Source: Flavobacteriales bacterium (GTDB lineage: Bacteria; Bacteroidota; Bacteroidia; Flavobacteriales_D; Parvicellaceae). From it: a DNA stretch of 64,000 nucleotides. Location of the stretch: positions 372,001 through 436,000 of the forward strand of contig JACJZN010000008.1 in the NCBI GenBank assembly GCA_020635565.1, read 5' to 3'. Of the stretch, positions 26,659 through 34,089 are shown piece by piece. Position numbers and translations under genes: made by a program. Within the stretch, counting starts at the first letter, position 1, and every line of letters begins with the position of its first letter. Below the pieces are notes generated by a model that did no database searches, was not told the DNA's origin, and was given only the letters and a program-made list of their open reading frames with translations.

Positions 26659-26892
26659 GATTTTAAATTTTAAGGGTTTTTAAATAATTGTTGTTTTATG
26701 TTGGGATCCTTTACAACTAGGTAAGGACTTGAATTTTTAGTTGTGATGCTGAACTTATAACTAAGATCTTAGACGCAGGATTATTGAAAATAGATCTAGG
26801 AATTGTGGTCTTAGCTTTTTGATCAAGCCAGGCATCATCTTTATCTTGTTTAATTACAAATGAAGCTCTATGAGTGGATTGTGCGTAAAGTA

Positions 26893-27225
26893 CTATGCAC
26901 GATTTAGCTCAATATGGTGACAATTCACCTCGGTAATATGTCTCACAATACCTGCTTTATCCAGGTAGGAACGGGTGTTAAGACTACCTTCGATTTTCAC
27001 CTCCTGACCTTTTTTGAATTTGGTTTTCACTATTTCTGCCAGTTTATTCCAAGCAGATAACGAATACCACTGCGTCTTTTTAATAGTTTCGCCCGCTTCT
27101 GTTTCGTAGGTGTTGTTAATTGCGATCTCCAATTTGGCGAGTGAAGAACCATTTTGTAGTTGGATGATCTTTGGGTCTTTACCTAAATTTCCGATCAATT
27201 GAACTTTGTTATTTGAATTTTGCAT
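26893..27225 (-). CDS. Second small SSB paralogue without acidic tail
   Basis: Starting at 27225 (MQNSNNKVQLIGNLGKDPKI) the protein has 110 residues; an ATG at 27252 is also in frame but adds MPQALKKHV, which does not resemble SSB. The OB-fold segments TQWYSLSAWNKLAEIVKTKFKKG and EGSLNTRSYLDKAG align with the paralogue at 26320. It ends HHIELNRA, again without linker and acidic tip. The two genes are in tandem and same orientation, so local duplication is likely, although they have diverged considerably. Confidence 0.85.
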   Translation of the reverse strand: MQNSNNKVQLIGNLGKDPKIIQLQNGSSLAKLEIAINNTYETEAGETIKKTQWYSLSAWNKLAEIVKTKFKKGQEVKIEGSLNTRSYLDKAGIVRHITEVNCHHIELNRA

Positions 27226-27309
27226 AACGTGTTTTTTAAGTGCCTGAGGCATGGATTAATAATTAATTTCGTAAAATGTCGTTTTCATCGATGTTGACGG
27301 TGCAAAGTA

Positions 27310-28548
27310 ATGGGGATAAAAAAACATAAAAAGGAGATAATCGTAAAAGAATCGGAAAGAACCGGCAAAAAACGTATATTACCGATTAAGTGGATGTTAT
27401 ACAGTTTGTTATGTGGTTTTATTTTTTTGTCATGTAGTGAAGAAAAAGTAAAGAGCAGTAGTGAGGAACCGTACATTTCGAAGCCTTTGACAGAGGAAAA
27501 ATGTGTCAATTTTGCTGAGCAGTTACATCATTCATTTGCAGATAGTAGCGTAACCTATGTAGAATCATACATTGCTTGGGAAGAAATTAGAAATGACATT
27601 ACCAAGAATGATCCATTGCGAATTGCCATATTTGATTCCATAGTTAAGAAGTTTGATGTTGGAAATGAGTTTGTGGAATTGGTCTATTCTGAATCTGATG
27701 TTCGATTCATTACTTATTTTTCAGAAGAGGAAAATCATTATCTGGTTTTTAGAGTATTTCAAGAACCTCAGAGTTTGAATTTTTATGAATTTGAGCTGAG
27801 AGGAAATGCGGATGAAATTGAAATTGTTGATGTCTACAATTATTTCACGGCTAGTTCTATAAGGCAAATGATAAAGCAAGAGATCTTCTTTTGGGAAGGA
27901 TTTGGTGAAGAATGGTATTCGAAACTCACGGCATTTATTGATTTGGAAAATGCATTCAGAGAACTCATTAGTGATGGGAAATTGAAAGAGGCTTTTTTAT
28001 TGACCAAAAAATATGCTGAAGAATTTGGCGAATTAGAGCGGTTCCAGAATTTGTATGGAATGATCTGTGAAATATCTGGTAGTTCAGAACTAATGATCGG
28101 ATACCTAGAAGATGAATTGCTAGAGATGTCCAAACTAGAAAAGGGTAGATGGCTATCTTTGTTTTATCTACGTTCTTTGCAAGGGGATTATTCAGAAGCA
28201 ATGATCGCTCTTTCCAATTTAGAAAAGGAAGTGGGAGAGGATTTATACATTGATTTTCTTAAAGGTAATCTCTACTATGAATTGCATGATTACGAATCTG
28301 CAATAAAATGGTTCAATATTGCATTAGGACAAAAAGAAGATGTAAAGATATTTCATCTTGCTAAAGCGCACAGTTATGCAGCTATGGGACAATTTGTGGA
28401 GGCTGTAGAATCATTATTGGTGATGGAGGATTATTTCGAAATAGACGGCTACGACTGGAAGATAGAGTTTGCTTATGCCTCTGAATTTGTGCAATCCCCT
28501 GAATTCAACGAGTTCTTAAAAAGATTAGACGGAGCGGCTGTTCAATGA
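27310..28548 (+). CDS. Lipoprotein with tetratricopeptide-like C-terminal repeats
   Basis: The protein has 412 residues from the first ATG, with a hydrophobic segment ending in a lipobox (FIFLSC, Cys about residue 42). The basic 28-residue lead makes the first ATG possible; an ATG at 27394 would begin just before the hydrophobic core. The middle region is unrecognised. Residues about 205-390 are helical pairs with TPR-like spacing (ALSNLEKEVGEDLYIDFLKG, YYELHDYESAIKWFNIALG, AMGQFVEAVESL). A scaffold role at the outer membrane is plausible, but function is unknown. Its last 24 bp overlap the end of the convergent TMEM43-like gene. Confidence 0.75.
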   Translation: MGIKKHKKEIIVKESERTGKKRILPIKWMLYSLLCGFIFLSCSEEKVKSSSEEPYISKPLTEEKCVNFAEQLHHSFADSSVTYVESYIAWEEIRNDITKNDPLRIAIFDSIVKKFDVGNEFVELVYSESDVRFITYFSEEENHYLVFRVFQEPQSLNFYEFELRGNADEIEIVDVYNYFTASSIRQMIKQEIFFWEGFGEEWYSKLTAFIDLENAFRELISDGKLKEAFLLTKKYAEEFGELERFQNLYGMICEISGSSELMIGYLEDELLEMSKLEKGRWLSLFYLRSLQGDYSEAMIALSNLEKEVGEDLYIDFLKGNLYYELHDYESAIKWFNIALGQKEDVKIFHLAKAHSYAAMGQFVEAVESLLVMEDYFEIDGYDWKIEFAYASEFVQSPEFNEFLKRLDGAAVQ

Positions 28549-29679
28549 TCGCTTGTAGAAGAACAATCCAACTGCCAATCCCGTAACGATTAAAATTCCA
28601 CCTAGAATAGGACGATAGTAAATCCAGGCAATTCCAATAATAACGAACGATAAAAGAAACGAAACTACACCAGAGAATATCTTCACTCCAAGTCCTACTA
28701 TTGAACCGATAAATGGAATTACGTCTGCAACTGTTGGAAGGAAACTACCCATAGCGATGAAGCTAACAAACATAATCAGGAATCCTAAAAATCTCAGAAT
28801 CCAGGTCATTACTGAATTACTTTCCATCGCATTTTGAAACATTTGTTTGGCATTTACATTTCCTTCAGAAACCATTAAGATCTCAGTGTTTGATTCGGTT
28901 AAATAGGGAGTTATTGAATGCTCTTTTTGTTGTCCAATAATACTGTAGGTATTAGACGGGATATGATAAAATGAAACCTTAATATCCCCAATGTCGGGAT
29001 TGCTCTTTGTCCCAGTCCCTTTAAATAGTTTATCAACCTGATGGTTGTCCTCAGTCTCTTTTATGATGTCGAAAGAAGTAGATTGCTTGCCAGTAATGGA
29101 TAAATTTTCGTAGTCTGACAATTTATTCAAAATCTCATCAGAGATTTTGAAGTCACCAAGGTAGACATTAGAGGCGTTGATCTCAAAATTGTCGTAAGGA
29201 ATGCTGGAAGGGTTTTGATGTCCATTCTTCTTTGAAAACTTATTAGAATTAATCAATTCATTCGACCATACTTTTTCATAAGTGTATTCAGTAATGGTTT
29301 CCTGACCTCCACCAACTTTTTTCTTAGTCTCTGATTTAGAGTTTTCTTTCCATTGGTACATTTCTACTGTACGTTTCAATCTTAACCCGTTAGTAGCTAT
29401 GTTGAATTCATCATCCTGTAATTTCTCATCGGAGACAACATCTCCTTGAACATGGATCAATTTTTCATTATTGCTATCTTCTAAAGTTGGTTTATCGAGA
29501 TTTACTACCAAATCAGCCCCTTCCTCCAAACCACGTGCAGTCTTTACAGCTCGACCCTCATTCCACCACAAAATAATGATGGAGACTAATAGTAAAACGA
29601 TTCCGCCAAAAATGTTTTTTAGAGATCCTCCAAGTCTTGAAAGCCAACTTTGTGATGAATATTCAACATATTTATCCAT
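28525..29679 (-). CDS. TMEM43/LUMA family membrane protein
   Basis: The 384-residue protein has one N-terminal membrane span with the family-typical FGGIVLLLVSIIILWWNEGRAVKTA, a large extracytoplasmic domain, and three to four C-terminal spans (MTWILRFLGFLIMFVSFIAMG; a glycine-rich pair; IIGIAWIYYRPILGG). This is the arrangement of PF07787 proteins, the bacterial relatives of eukaryotic TMEM43. No biochemical role is established for the bacterial members. The start overlaps the ppx stop by 8 bp, so both genes are in one unit. Confidence 0.85.
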   Translation of the reverse strand: MDKYVEYSSQSWLSRLGGSLKNIFGGIVLLLVSIIILWWNEGRAVKTARGLEEGADLVVNLDKPTLEDSNNEKLIHVQGDVVSDEKLQDDEFNIATNGLRLKRTVEMYQWKENSKSETKKKVGGGQETITEYTYEKVWSNELINSNKFSKKNGHQNPSSIPYDNFEINASNVYLGDFKISDEILNKLSDYENLSITGKQSTSFDIIKETEDNHQVDKLFKGTGTKSNPDIGDIKVSFYHIPSNTYSIIGQQKEHSITPYLTESNTEILMVSEGNVNAKQMFQNAMESNSVMTWILRFLGFLIMFVSFIAMGSFLPTVADVIPFIGSIVGLGVKIFSGVVSFLLSFVIIGIAWIYYRPILGGILIVTGLAVGLFFYKRSLNSRSV

Positions 29680-30556
29680 GCTTAGCGAATAATCTTGAAA
29701 TGATTCCGTCTGATAGTCCTACCTTAGGTACGATCATCATCTTCGAATTGCCGGCTTTCATAAATGTAGTATAGATCTTACCTGCTGGAACAATAACATC
29801 TGCACGATCAGGTTTCAATTTTAAAATTCTGATACGATCTTCATAGTTGTAAGCTTCAATCTCAGTGATCACTCTGGTAATTTCAGTTACTTTAAGATAC
29901 TCTCCAAATCTATGGCGACTTTCTTTGAAGATTCTATTAATATTACCTCCTGTACCAATGGCAATCACGTCCTTTTCATCCTTAACCATTCTCCGAATCT
30001 TCTTACAGGCATCATCCCATACGAATTCAGGAACATTGTCTTTCAGTAAACGAACAGAACCCAATCTGAATGAATATGAATCAACACGCTCGCCACGTTT
30101 GATCAAGGTAACTTCTGTACTACCTCCACCTACGTCAATGTATAAATACGTTTTGGTTTTATCTAACTCAACATTTGAATTGTCAAAGTTGCTGAAAATT
30201 AAGTCAGCTTCTTCTTCACCGGAAATCAACTCAACATCTAGTTTAGCGTCTTTTTTGATTAGTTTTTGAACCTCCTTGCCGTTAATCGCTTCACGCATGG
30301 CAGAGGTTGCACAAGCCCTGAAAATTTCTACATCATTTGCCTCCATCAGGAAACGAAATGCTTTCATTGCTTTTACCAGTTTTTTTGCTTTGTCTTCACT
30401 GATATGACCATCGGTAAAAACATCTTCTCCTAAACGAATCGGAACTCTGGTCAGAGATATCTTTTTGAAGTAGTGTTCTTTTCTACCAGTTTTGATAGCT
30501 TCTTCGATCAATAATCTTACTGCGTTGGAGCCGATATCTATTGCTGCTAATTTCAT
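29672..30556 (-). CDS. Ppx/GppA family exopolyphosphatase
   Basis: Starting at 30556 (MKLAAIDIGSNAVRLLIEE) the protein has 294 residues. It is an ASKHA-fold phosphatase: the phosphate-1 loop DIGSNAVR, the phosphate-2 loop IDVGGGSTE and AIGTGGNINR are all present. It consists of the catalytic domain only, as in the short Ppx2-type enzymes, and lacks the C-terminal HD domain of E. coli Ppx. Expected activity is hydrolysis of polyphosphate or of pppGpp to ppGpp. It is co-transcribed with the TMEM43-like gene and divergent from the sterol desaturase gene. Confidence 0.9.
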   Translation of the reverse strand: MKLAAIDIGSNAVRLLIEEAIKTGRKEHYFKKISLTRVPIRLGEDVFTDGHISEDKAKKLVKAMKAFRFLMEANDVEIFRACATSAMREAINGKEVQKLIKKDAKLDVELISGEEEADLIFSNFDNSNVELDKTKTYLYIDVGGGSTEVTLIKRGERVDSYSFRLGSVRLLKDNVPEFVWDDACKKIRRMVKDEKDVIAIGTGGNINRIFKESRHRFGEYLKVTEITRVITEIEAYNYEDRIRILKLKPDRADVIVPAGKIYTTFMKAGNSKMMIVPKVGLSDGIISRLFAKHG

Positions 30557-30597
30557 GGTCAACATTTCCTTTACAAGGGCTAAAGTTAAGAATTCAA

Positions 30598-30628
30598 TTG
30601 GTATGCAAGGTTAGATATTGTAGATTTG
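30598..30628 (+). promoter_or_regulatory. Promoter of the sterol desaturase gene
   Basis: TTG at 30598-30600, a 20-bp spacer and a perfect TAGATTTG at 30621-30628. Only 8 bp separate the -7 element from the start codon at 30637, so the transcript may be nearly leaderless. Confidence 0.6.
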
Positions 30629-30636
30629 AAGTAGAA

Positions 30637-31608
30637 ATGAAAAGACAGAAATTAGTAGGATATGGAATGCTTCTGGTCGGAATGATTGGGATGATTCTCA
30701 TGCTCTATTATTATTGGCCAAAAGTTAGTTCGCTTTGGGAGAATCCAGAGAGGTTTTGGAAGTTGTTTGTTAGTGCAGCTAAGTTGGATGAGATAGTGTC
30801 CTTAGGAACAGTGGTCACACTCGCCTTGTTTTTTCTAGCGGCTTTTATTGATGTTTTTGCGTTGGGGTGGGAGAAGAGTGGTTTAAGAAAGTTGCTGAAA
30901 GGAGGTGATCAATCCGTGTGGAATGATATTACTTGTTATTTGTTGAGTGTATTAAGAGTGTTTGATATACTCGCACTAATTTCTTCTCTGGGGATTGCTT
31001 ATTTCCTAGCAAGCATTTTTATTAATTATCTGAATTTTAACCTTTCCGATCTCATTCAAAATCAATGGTTGAAGTTGATTATTGTATTTATTCTCCTGGA
31101 TCTTTTGCATTACTTTCAACACAGGTTCATGCATGTAAAACCATTTTGGGAGTTGCACGCCTATCATCATTCAGCGGAAGAATTTACATTGTTGACTACA
31201 AGTAGAGGTCATGTTCTTGAGGGTGCAATTTATTTTCTGTTTTCAGGAATCTTTTACGCTATAGTTGGTGGAGATGATCTCTTGGAAGTGATCTTTTACC
31301 TGAATGCAGTTCGAGAAGGCTATCAATATCTACTCCATTCTGATTTGAATTGGCATTTAGGATTTATCGGGAAATACGTACTTATTTCACCAGCGGCTCA
31401 CCGACTACATCATAGTATTTCTGAAAAGGATTATAACAAGAACTATGGTACTTTTTTCGTTTGGTGGGATAAGTTATTCGGAACTTATGAGGATCCCAAG
31501 GAGTTCTATAAAATTGGGATAAAGGAAAATCCTTATAACTCAACTAATTTTTTTGAGGGACAATGGATTGGAATAAAGCACTTTCTGGGACTTAATTCTG
31601 AAAAGTAA
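30637..31608 (+). CDS. Sterol desaturase/fatty acid hydroxylase family membrane protein
   Basis: The ATG at 30637 gives 323 residues; longer in-frame starts would place the promoter inside the gene. The protein has about five membrane spans and the histidine boxes of the family: HYFQHRFMH, HAYHHSAEE and HRLHHS, the ligands of a di-iron centre. Family members hydroxylate or desaturate sterols, sphingoid bases, fatty acids or carotenoids. The end (LFGTYEDPKEFYKIGIKENP) is like bacterial homologues of alkylglycerol monooxygenase. The real substrate cannot be told from the sequence. Confidence 0.85.
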   Translation: MKRQKLVGYGMLLVGMIGMILMLYYYWPKVSSLWENPERFWKLFVSAAKLDEIVSLGTVVTLALFFLAAFIDVFALGWEKSGLRKLLKGGDQSVWNDITCYLLSVLRVFDILALISSLGIAYFLASIFINYLNFNLSDLIQNQWLKLIIVFILLDLLHYFQHRFMHVKPFWELHAYHHSAEEFTLLTTSRGHVLEGAIYFLFSGIFYAIVGGDDLLEVIFYLNAVREGYQYLLHSDLNWHLGFIGKYVLISPAAHRLHHSISEKDYNKNYGTFFVWWDKLFGTYEDPKEFYKIGIKENPYNSTNFFEGQWIGIKHFLGLNSEK

Positions 31609-31616
31609 AATTATTT

Positions 31617-31646
31617 TTTGAACCTTAGAAAAAAAGTGTATTTTTG
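31617..31646 (+). promoter_or_regulatory. Promoter of tRNA-Arg
   Basis: TTTG at 31617-31620, an 18-bp spacer and a perfect TATTTTTG at 31639-31646, 18 bp before the mature tRNA. Confidence 0.75.
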
Positions 31647-31664
31647 CACCCTCCTAATAAGAAT

Positions 31665-31738
31665 GGTCCGCTAGCTCAGCTGGATAGAGCAACTGCCTTC
31701 TAAGCAGTAGGTCTCAGGTTCGAATCCTGAGCGGATCA
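31665..31738 (+). tRNA. tRNA-Arg (anticodon TCT)
   Basis: The acceptor stem GGTCCGC/GCGGATC (one G-U pair), D arm CTAGCTCAGCTGGATAGAG, anticodon stem ACTGC-CTTCTAA-GCAGT and TΨC arm with GTTCGAATCC fold into a normal cloverleaf of 74 nt. The anticodon TCT reads AGA, the arginine codon favoured in AT-rich genomes. The CCA end is not encoded. It has its own promoter and terminator, and no sign of an integrated element next to it. Confidence 0.96.
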
Positions 31739-31748
31739 CTAAGAAAAG

Positions 31749-31780
31749 AAAATCCTGACCAGAATGGTCGGGATTTTTTG
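31749..31780 (+). terminator. Terminator after tRNA-Arg
   Basis: AATCCTGACC pairs with GGTCGGGATT around AGAAT (one G-T wobble) and is followed by a T run. From here to 31941 I see nothing coding. Confidence 0.85.
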
Positions 31781-31941
31781 TTTTTAGCCGGAACCGAACG
31801 AATTTTGAGACAGGGAAAGAAAAATATAAAATCGTATAGGAGATGTAGGATTTTCTTTTCGGAATTCGGAGGCAAAAGGATCACAATCGAAGTGAGTAAC
31901 CCTGTGGATGTAAGGAAGGTTTTATGTGTAAGTTGAAAACA

Positions 31942-31971
31942 AAAAAGGTCACTCATTTGAGTGACCTTTTT
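31942..31971 (-). terminator. Terminator after the PspA/YbjN/GIDE operon
   Basis: AAAAAGGTCACTC pairs with GAGTGACCTTTTT around ATTT. It lies 20 bp beyond the stop of the leftward gene at 31991. Confidence 0.9.
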
Positions 31972-31990
31972 ATTTCTTGAGTTATTCTTA

Positions 31991-32773
31991 TTACTTCACA
32001 AAGAAGTTTGCAATGATCATTATTACTCCGATCACTCCACAAGCAATTGCTCCAATGTTCAGCCCTTTGATCTTTCCTTCTAATCCGCTGATAACTTGTT
32101 CTTCAGATTTGATAGAAACAATGAAAGGATTCTTTTTCTCACTAGAAATGGTGATGGTAGGTGTTCCACTACGATCATTTAATTCTCCAAGAATAAAAAG
32201 TTGCTGACCTACAGGAATATTACTTTCAAGTTCTCGATATCCTTTTGATCTCTTTTGTCTAGTATTTTCAGGGTAATAGGTTCCAAAAGAAAAATTCACT
32301 GACCCTCCAGAAGATTTGAATTGATTAACAGCACTATTGATTGTAAGCTTAGCTCCATCAATATTTACCATTACGTCTCCACTTCCATCATTTAGGTGGA
32401 ATAAACCTCCTTGTCTAGTTGAACCAACCATTTCGGTTCCACCAACCCAGTTTCTGTGAACTTTCCCGTTTTCATCTTTTCGCTCAACCAATTTTTCGAA
32501 TTCATGAACGACTGAAGCTTCGTAATAAACACAAGGCGAGTCACTAAATTCACCAACTAAAGGTTGATCACTATGAGCCTTAGCAGACACTTTAATCATC
32601 TGAGAATAGTGCCCTGTTCCCAGCTCTTGAGATACGCTTAGGCAAGTTTCTACTGCTGATTTGATATCCGTCTGGTCGTAATATTTAACGTCCAGTAATT
32701 TGTCTTCTACTTTCTTCTTATAAAAGAACAAACCAATACCCACTGCGATTAAGATTACACCGATTACCCACAT
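31991..32773 (-). CDS. GIDE/BAM-domain membrane protein (MUL1-related, no RING domain)
   Basis: The 260-residue protein has one span at each end (MWVIGVILIAVGIGLFFYKKK and IGAIACGVIGVIMIIANFF) and a domain between them that matches the GIDE domain of the mitochondrial E3 ligase MUL1: PLVGEFSDSPCVYYEASVV, a GLFHLNDGSGDVMVNIDGAK segment and IPVGQQLFILGELN. There is no RING finger, so no ubiquitin-ligase activity is implied. Prokaryotic GIDE proteins are common but uncharacterised. It is the last gene of a three-gene unit with YbjN- and PspA-like proteins, 11 bp after the YbjN-like stop, suggesting an envelope-stress role. Confidence 0.82.
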   Translation of the reverse strand: MWVIGVILIAVGIGLFFYKKKVEDKLLDVKYYDQTDIKSAVETCLSVSQELGTGHYSQMIKVSAKAHSDQPLVGEFSDSPCVYYEASVVHEFEKLVERKDENGKVHRNWVGGTEMVGSTRQGGLFHLNDGSGDVMVNIDGAKLTINSAVNQFKSSGGSVNFSFGTYYPENTRQKRSKGYRELESNIPVGQQLFILGELNDRSGTPTITISSEKKNPFIVSIKSEEQVISGLEGKIKGLNIGAIACGVIGVIMIIANFFVK

Positions 32774-32784
32774 ACTAAATAAGA

Positions 32785-33216
32785 TTAAGCGTTAGCAAAT
32801 TGCTCGTCATACTGATCTGCAATAGCAGCAATGTTCTGAACAGCAGCTGAGAATTCATTCAGATCCATATTCTTACCAGCCAAAGTGTAAGAGAACTTGA
32901 TTGAATTTTCCATAGAAAGTCCGAAACTTCCAAAAGGAATTGTAGCATTCATTCGAAGCATTTCTTCCATTTGATCAGAATTCAGTTCTACATCTTCCGC
33001 TAGATAACAGAAAACATCAACAAGAACATCTTCAGCATGCCAAGGTCTGACAATAATGTTTACCGATACAGTTCCGAAGGAGAATGAATAAAGATCATCG
33101 ATCTTAAGGTATTCATCTTCATGAAAAAGTTCATTTACATACTTTTCGATTTTTGCGTAGGTAGCATCTATCAACGCTTGGTTCTCACCACTATGTAATA
33201 CTTGAAATTTAGGCAT
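32785..33216 (-). CDS. YbjN-like (type III chaperone fold) protein
   Basis: The 143-residue acidic protein has the alpha-beta pattern of YbjN/type III secretion chaperone-like proteins: an N-terminal helix, the strand pair YSFSFGTVSVNIIVRPW, VDVFCYLAEDVE, and a helical middle with LRMNATIPFGSFGLSM. Such proteins bind partner proteins rather than act as enzymes. It lies between the genes for PspA- and GIDE-like proteins, with gaps of 25 and 11 bp, so it is probably part of the same complex or pathway. The fold assignment is moderate; the role is inferred from context. Confidence 0.7.
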   Translation of the reverse strand: MPKFQVLHSGENQALIDATYAKIEKYVNELFHEDEYLKIDDLYSFSFGTVSVNIIVRPWHAEDVLVDVFCYLAEDVELNSDQMEEMLRMNATIPFGSFGLSMENSIKFSYTLAGKNMDLNEFSAAVQNIAAIADQYDEQFANA

Positions 33217-33241
33217 TTTATATTAAGTTTTTTGTGATCAA

Positions 33242-33904
33242 TTATTTGTTCATCATTTCTTTTAGTTTCGCTAACTCAGCATCAACAGCAGTATCTGTTT
33301 CGATAGCAGCGAATTCATCTTCCAATGCGATCTCTGCTCCTGACATATCTGTGTAAGCTTCAGCTTCAGCTTCTTTTTCAAGGATTTTCTCTTCAAACTT
33401 ATCGAAGTTTGCAAATGCATTTTCATTGAATCCTCCAATGTTTTTAGCAATATCAGATTGTGCCTCTGCATTTTTGCTTCTAGCGATCAACATTGATTCT
33501 TTAGCTTTAGCTTCATCGTACTTAGCCTTAAGTTTTTCTAATTGACCTTTCAATTTGGTTGTAGTAGCATCTGCCTGCTCATACATACCTTTATAGTTCT
33601 CGTAGTTAGTATCTTCTACGTTCTTTTTTGCTAAAGCTTTCTTCGCTAATTCTTCGTTTCCAGCTTGCAAAGCAGCCATAGCTTTTTGTTGCCAAGCATC
33701 AGATTGAGCTTTGTGAAACTGCATTTTCTTTTCCATTTGCTTGGTGTGAGCCATTGCTTTTGCCAACGCAGCTGTTGACTGATTGATCGATTCTTTCATG
33801 TCAACCACCATCAACTTAATCATTTTTTCAGGGTTCTCTGCTTTGTCTAAAGCATCGTTAACGTTTGACCTGAAAATGTCTCCAATTCTTTTAAAAAATC
33901 CCAT
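33242..33904 (-). CDS. pspA: PspA/IM30 family envelope-stress protein
   Basis: The 220-residue protein begins MGFFKRIGDIFRSNVNDALDKAENPEKMI, the diagnostic N-terminus of PspA/Vipp1, where an amphipathic helix binds membranes. The rest is coiled coil rich in Ala, Lys and Glu, with an acidic C-terminal third. PspA forms ESCRT-III-like rods and rings that protect or repair the inner membrane. No pspF or pspBC is present; the operon partners are YbjN- and GIDE-like proteins instead. It is the first gene of the unit. Confidence 0.9.
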   Translation of the reverse strand: MGFFKRIGDIFRSNVNDALDKAENPEKMIKLMVVDMKESINQSTAALAKAMAHTKQMEKKMQFHKAQSDAWQQKAMAALQAGNEELAKKALAKKNVEDTNYENYKGMYEQADATTTKLKGQLEKLKAKYDEAKAKESMLIARSKNAEAQSDIAKNIGGFNENAFANFDKFEEKILEKEAEAEAYTDMSGAEIALEDEFAAIETDTAVDAELAKLKEMMNK

Positions 33905-34033
33905 TTTCGTTTTGTTTAATGTTAGATGTTGTGAATTTAATAAATTATCCGTTGAACAGGTAGACTCATGGAATGATTTTTATCATTTGTCGAATGCTTT
34001 TATTTAAAATACAATAATAGATTGTTGAACAAC

Positions 34034-34065
34034 AAAAAAGGCGGCTCAAATGAATGAACCGCCTT
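34034..34065 (-). terminator. Terminator after the GAPDH gene
   Basis: AAGGCGG pairs with CCGCCTT, with TCA/TGA inside, and the plus-strand A run gives a T tract for the leftward transcript. Confidence 0.8.
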
Positions 34066-34089
34066 ATAAGAAATTAAATAGTTAGTCGA

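Noticed and set aside
31714..31956. Minus-strand frame of 80 codons across the end of tRNA-Arg and two terminators
   Set aside because: It overlaps the tRNA and both hairpins and has no recognisable motif.
31665..31971. Integration site of a mobile element at tRNA-Arg
   Set aside because: No integrase, no direct repeat of the tRNA end and no change in gene character nearby.
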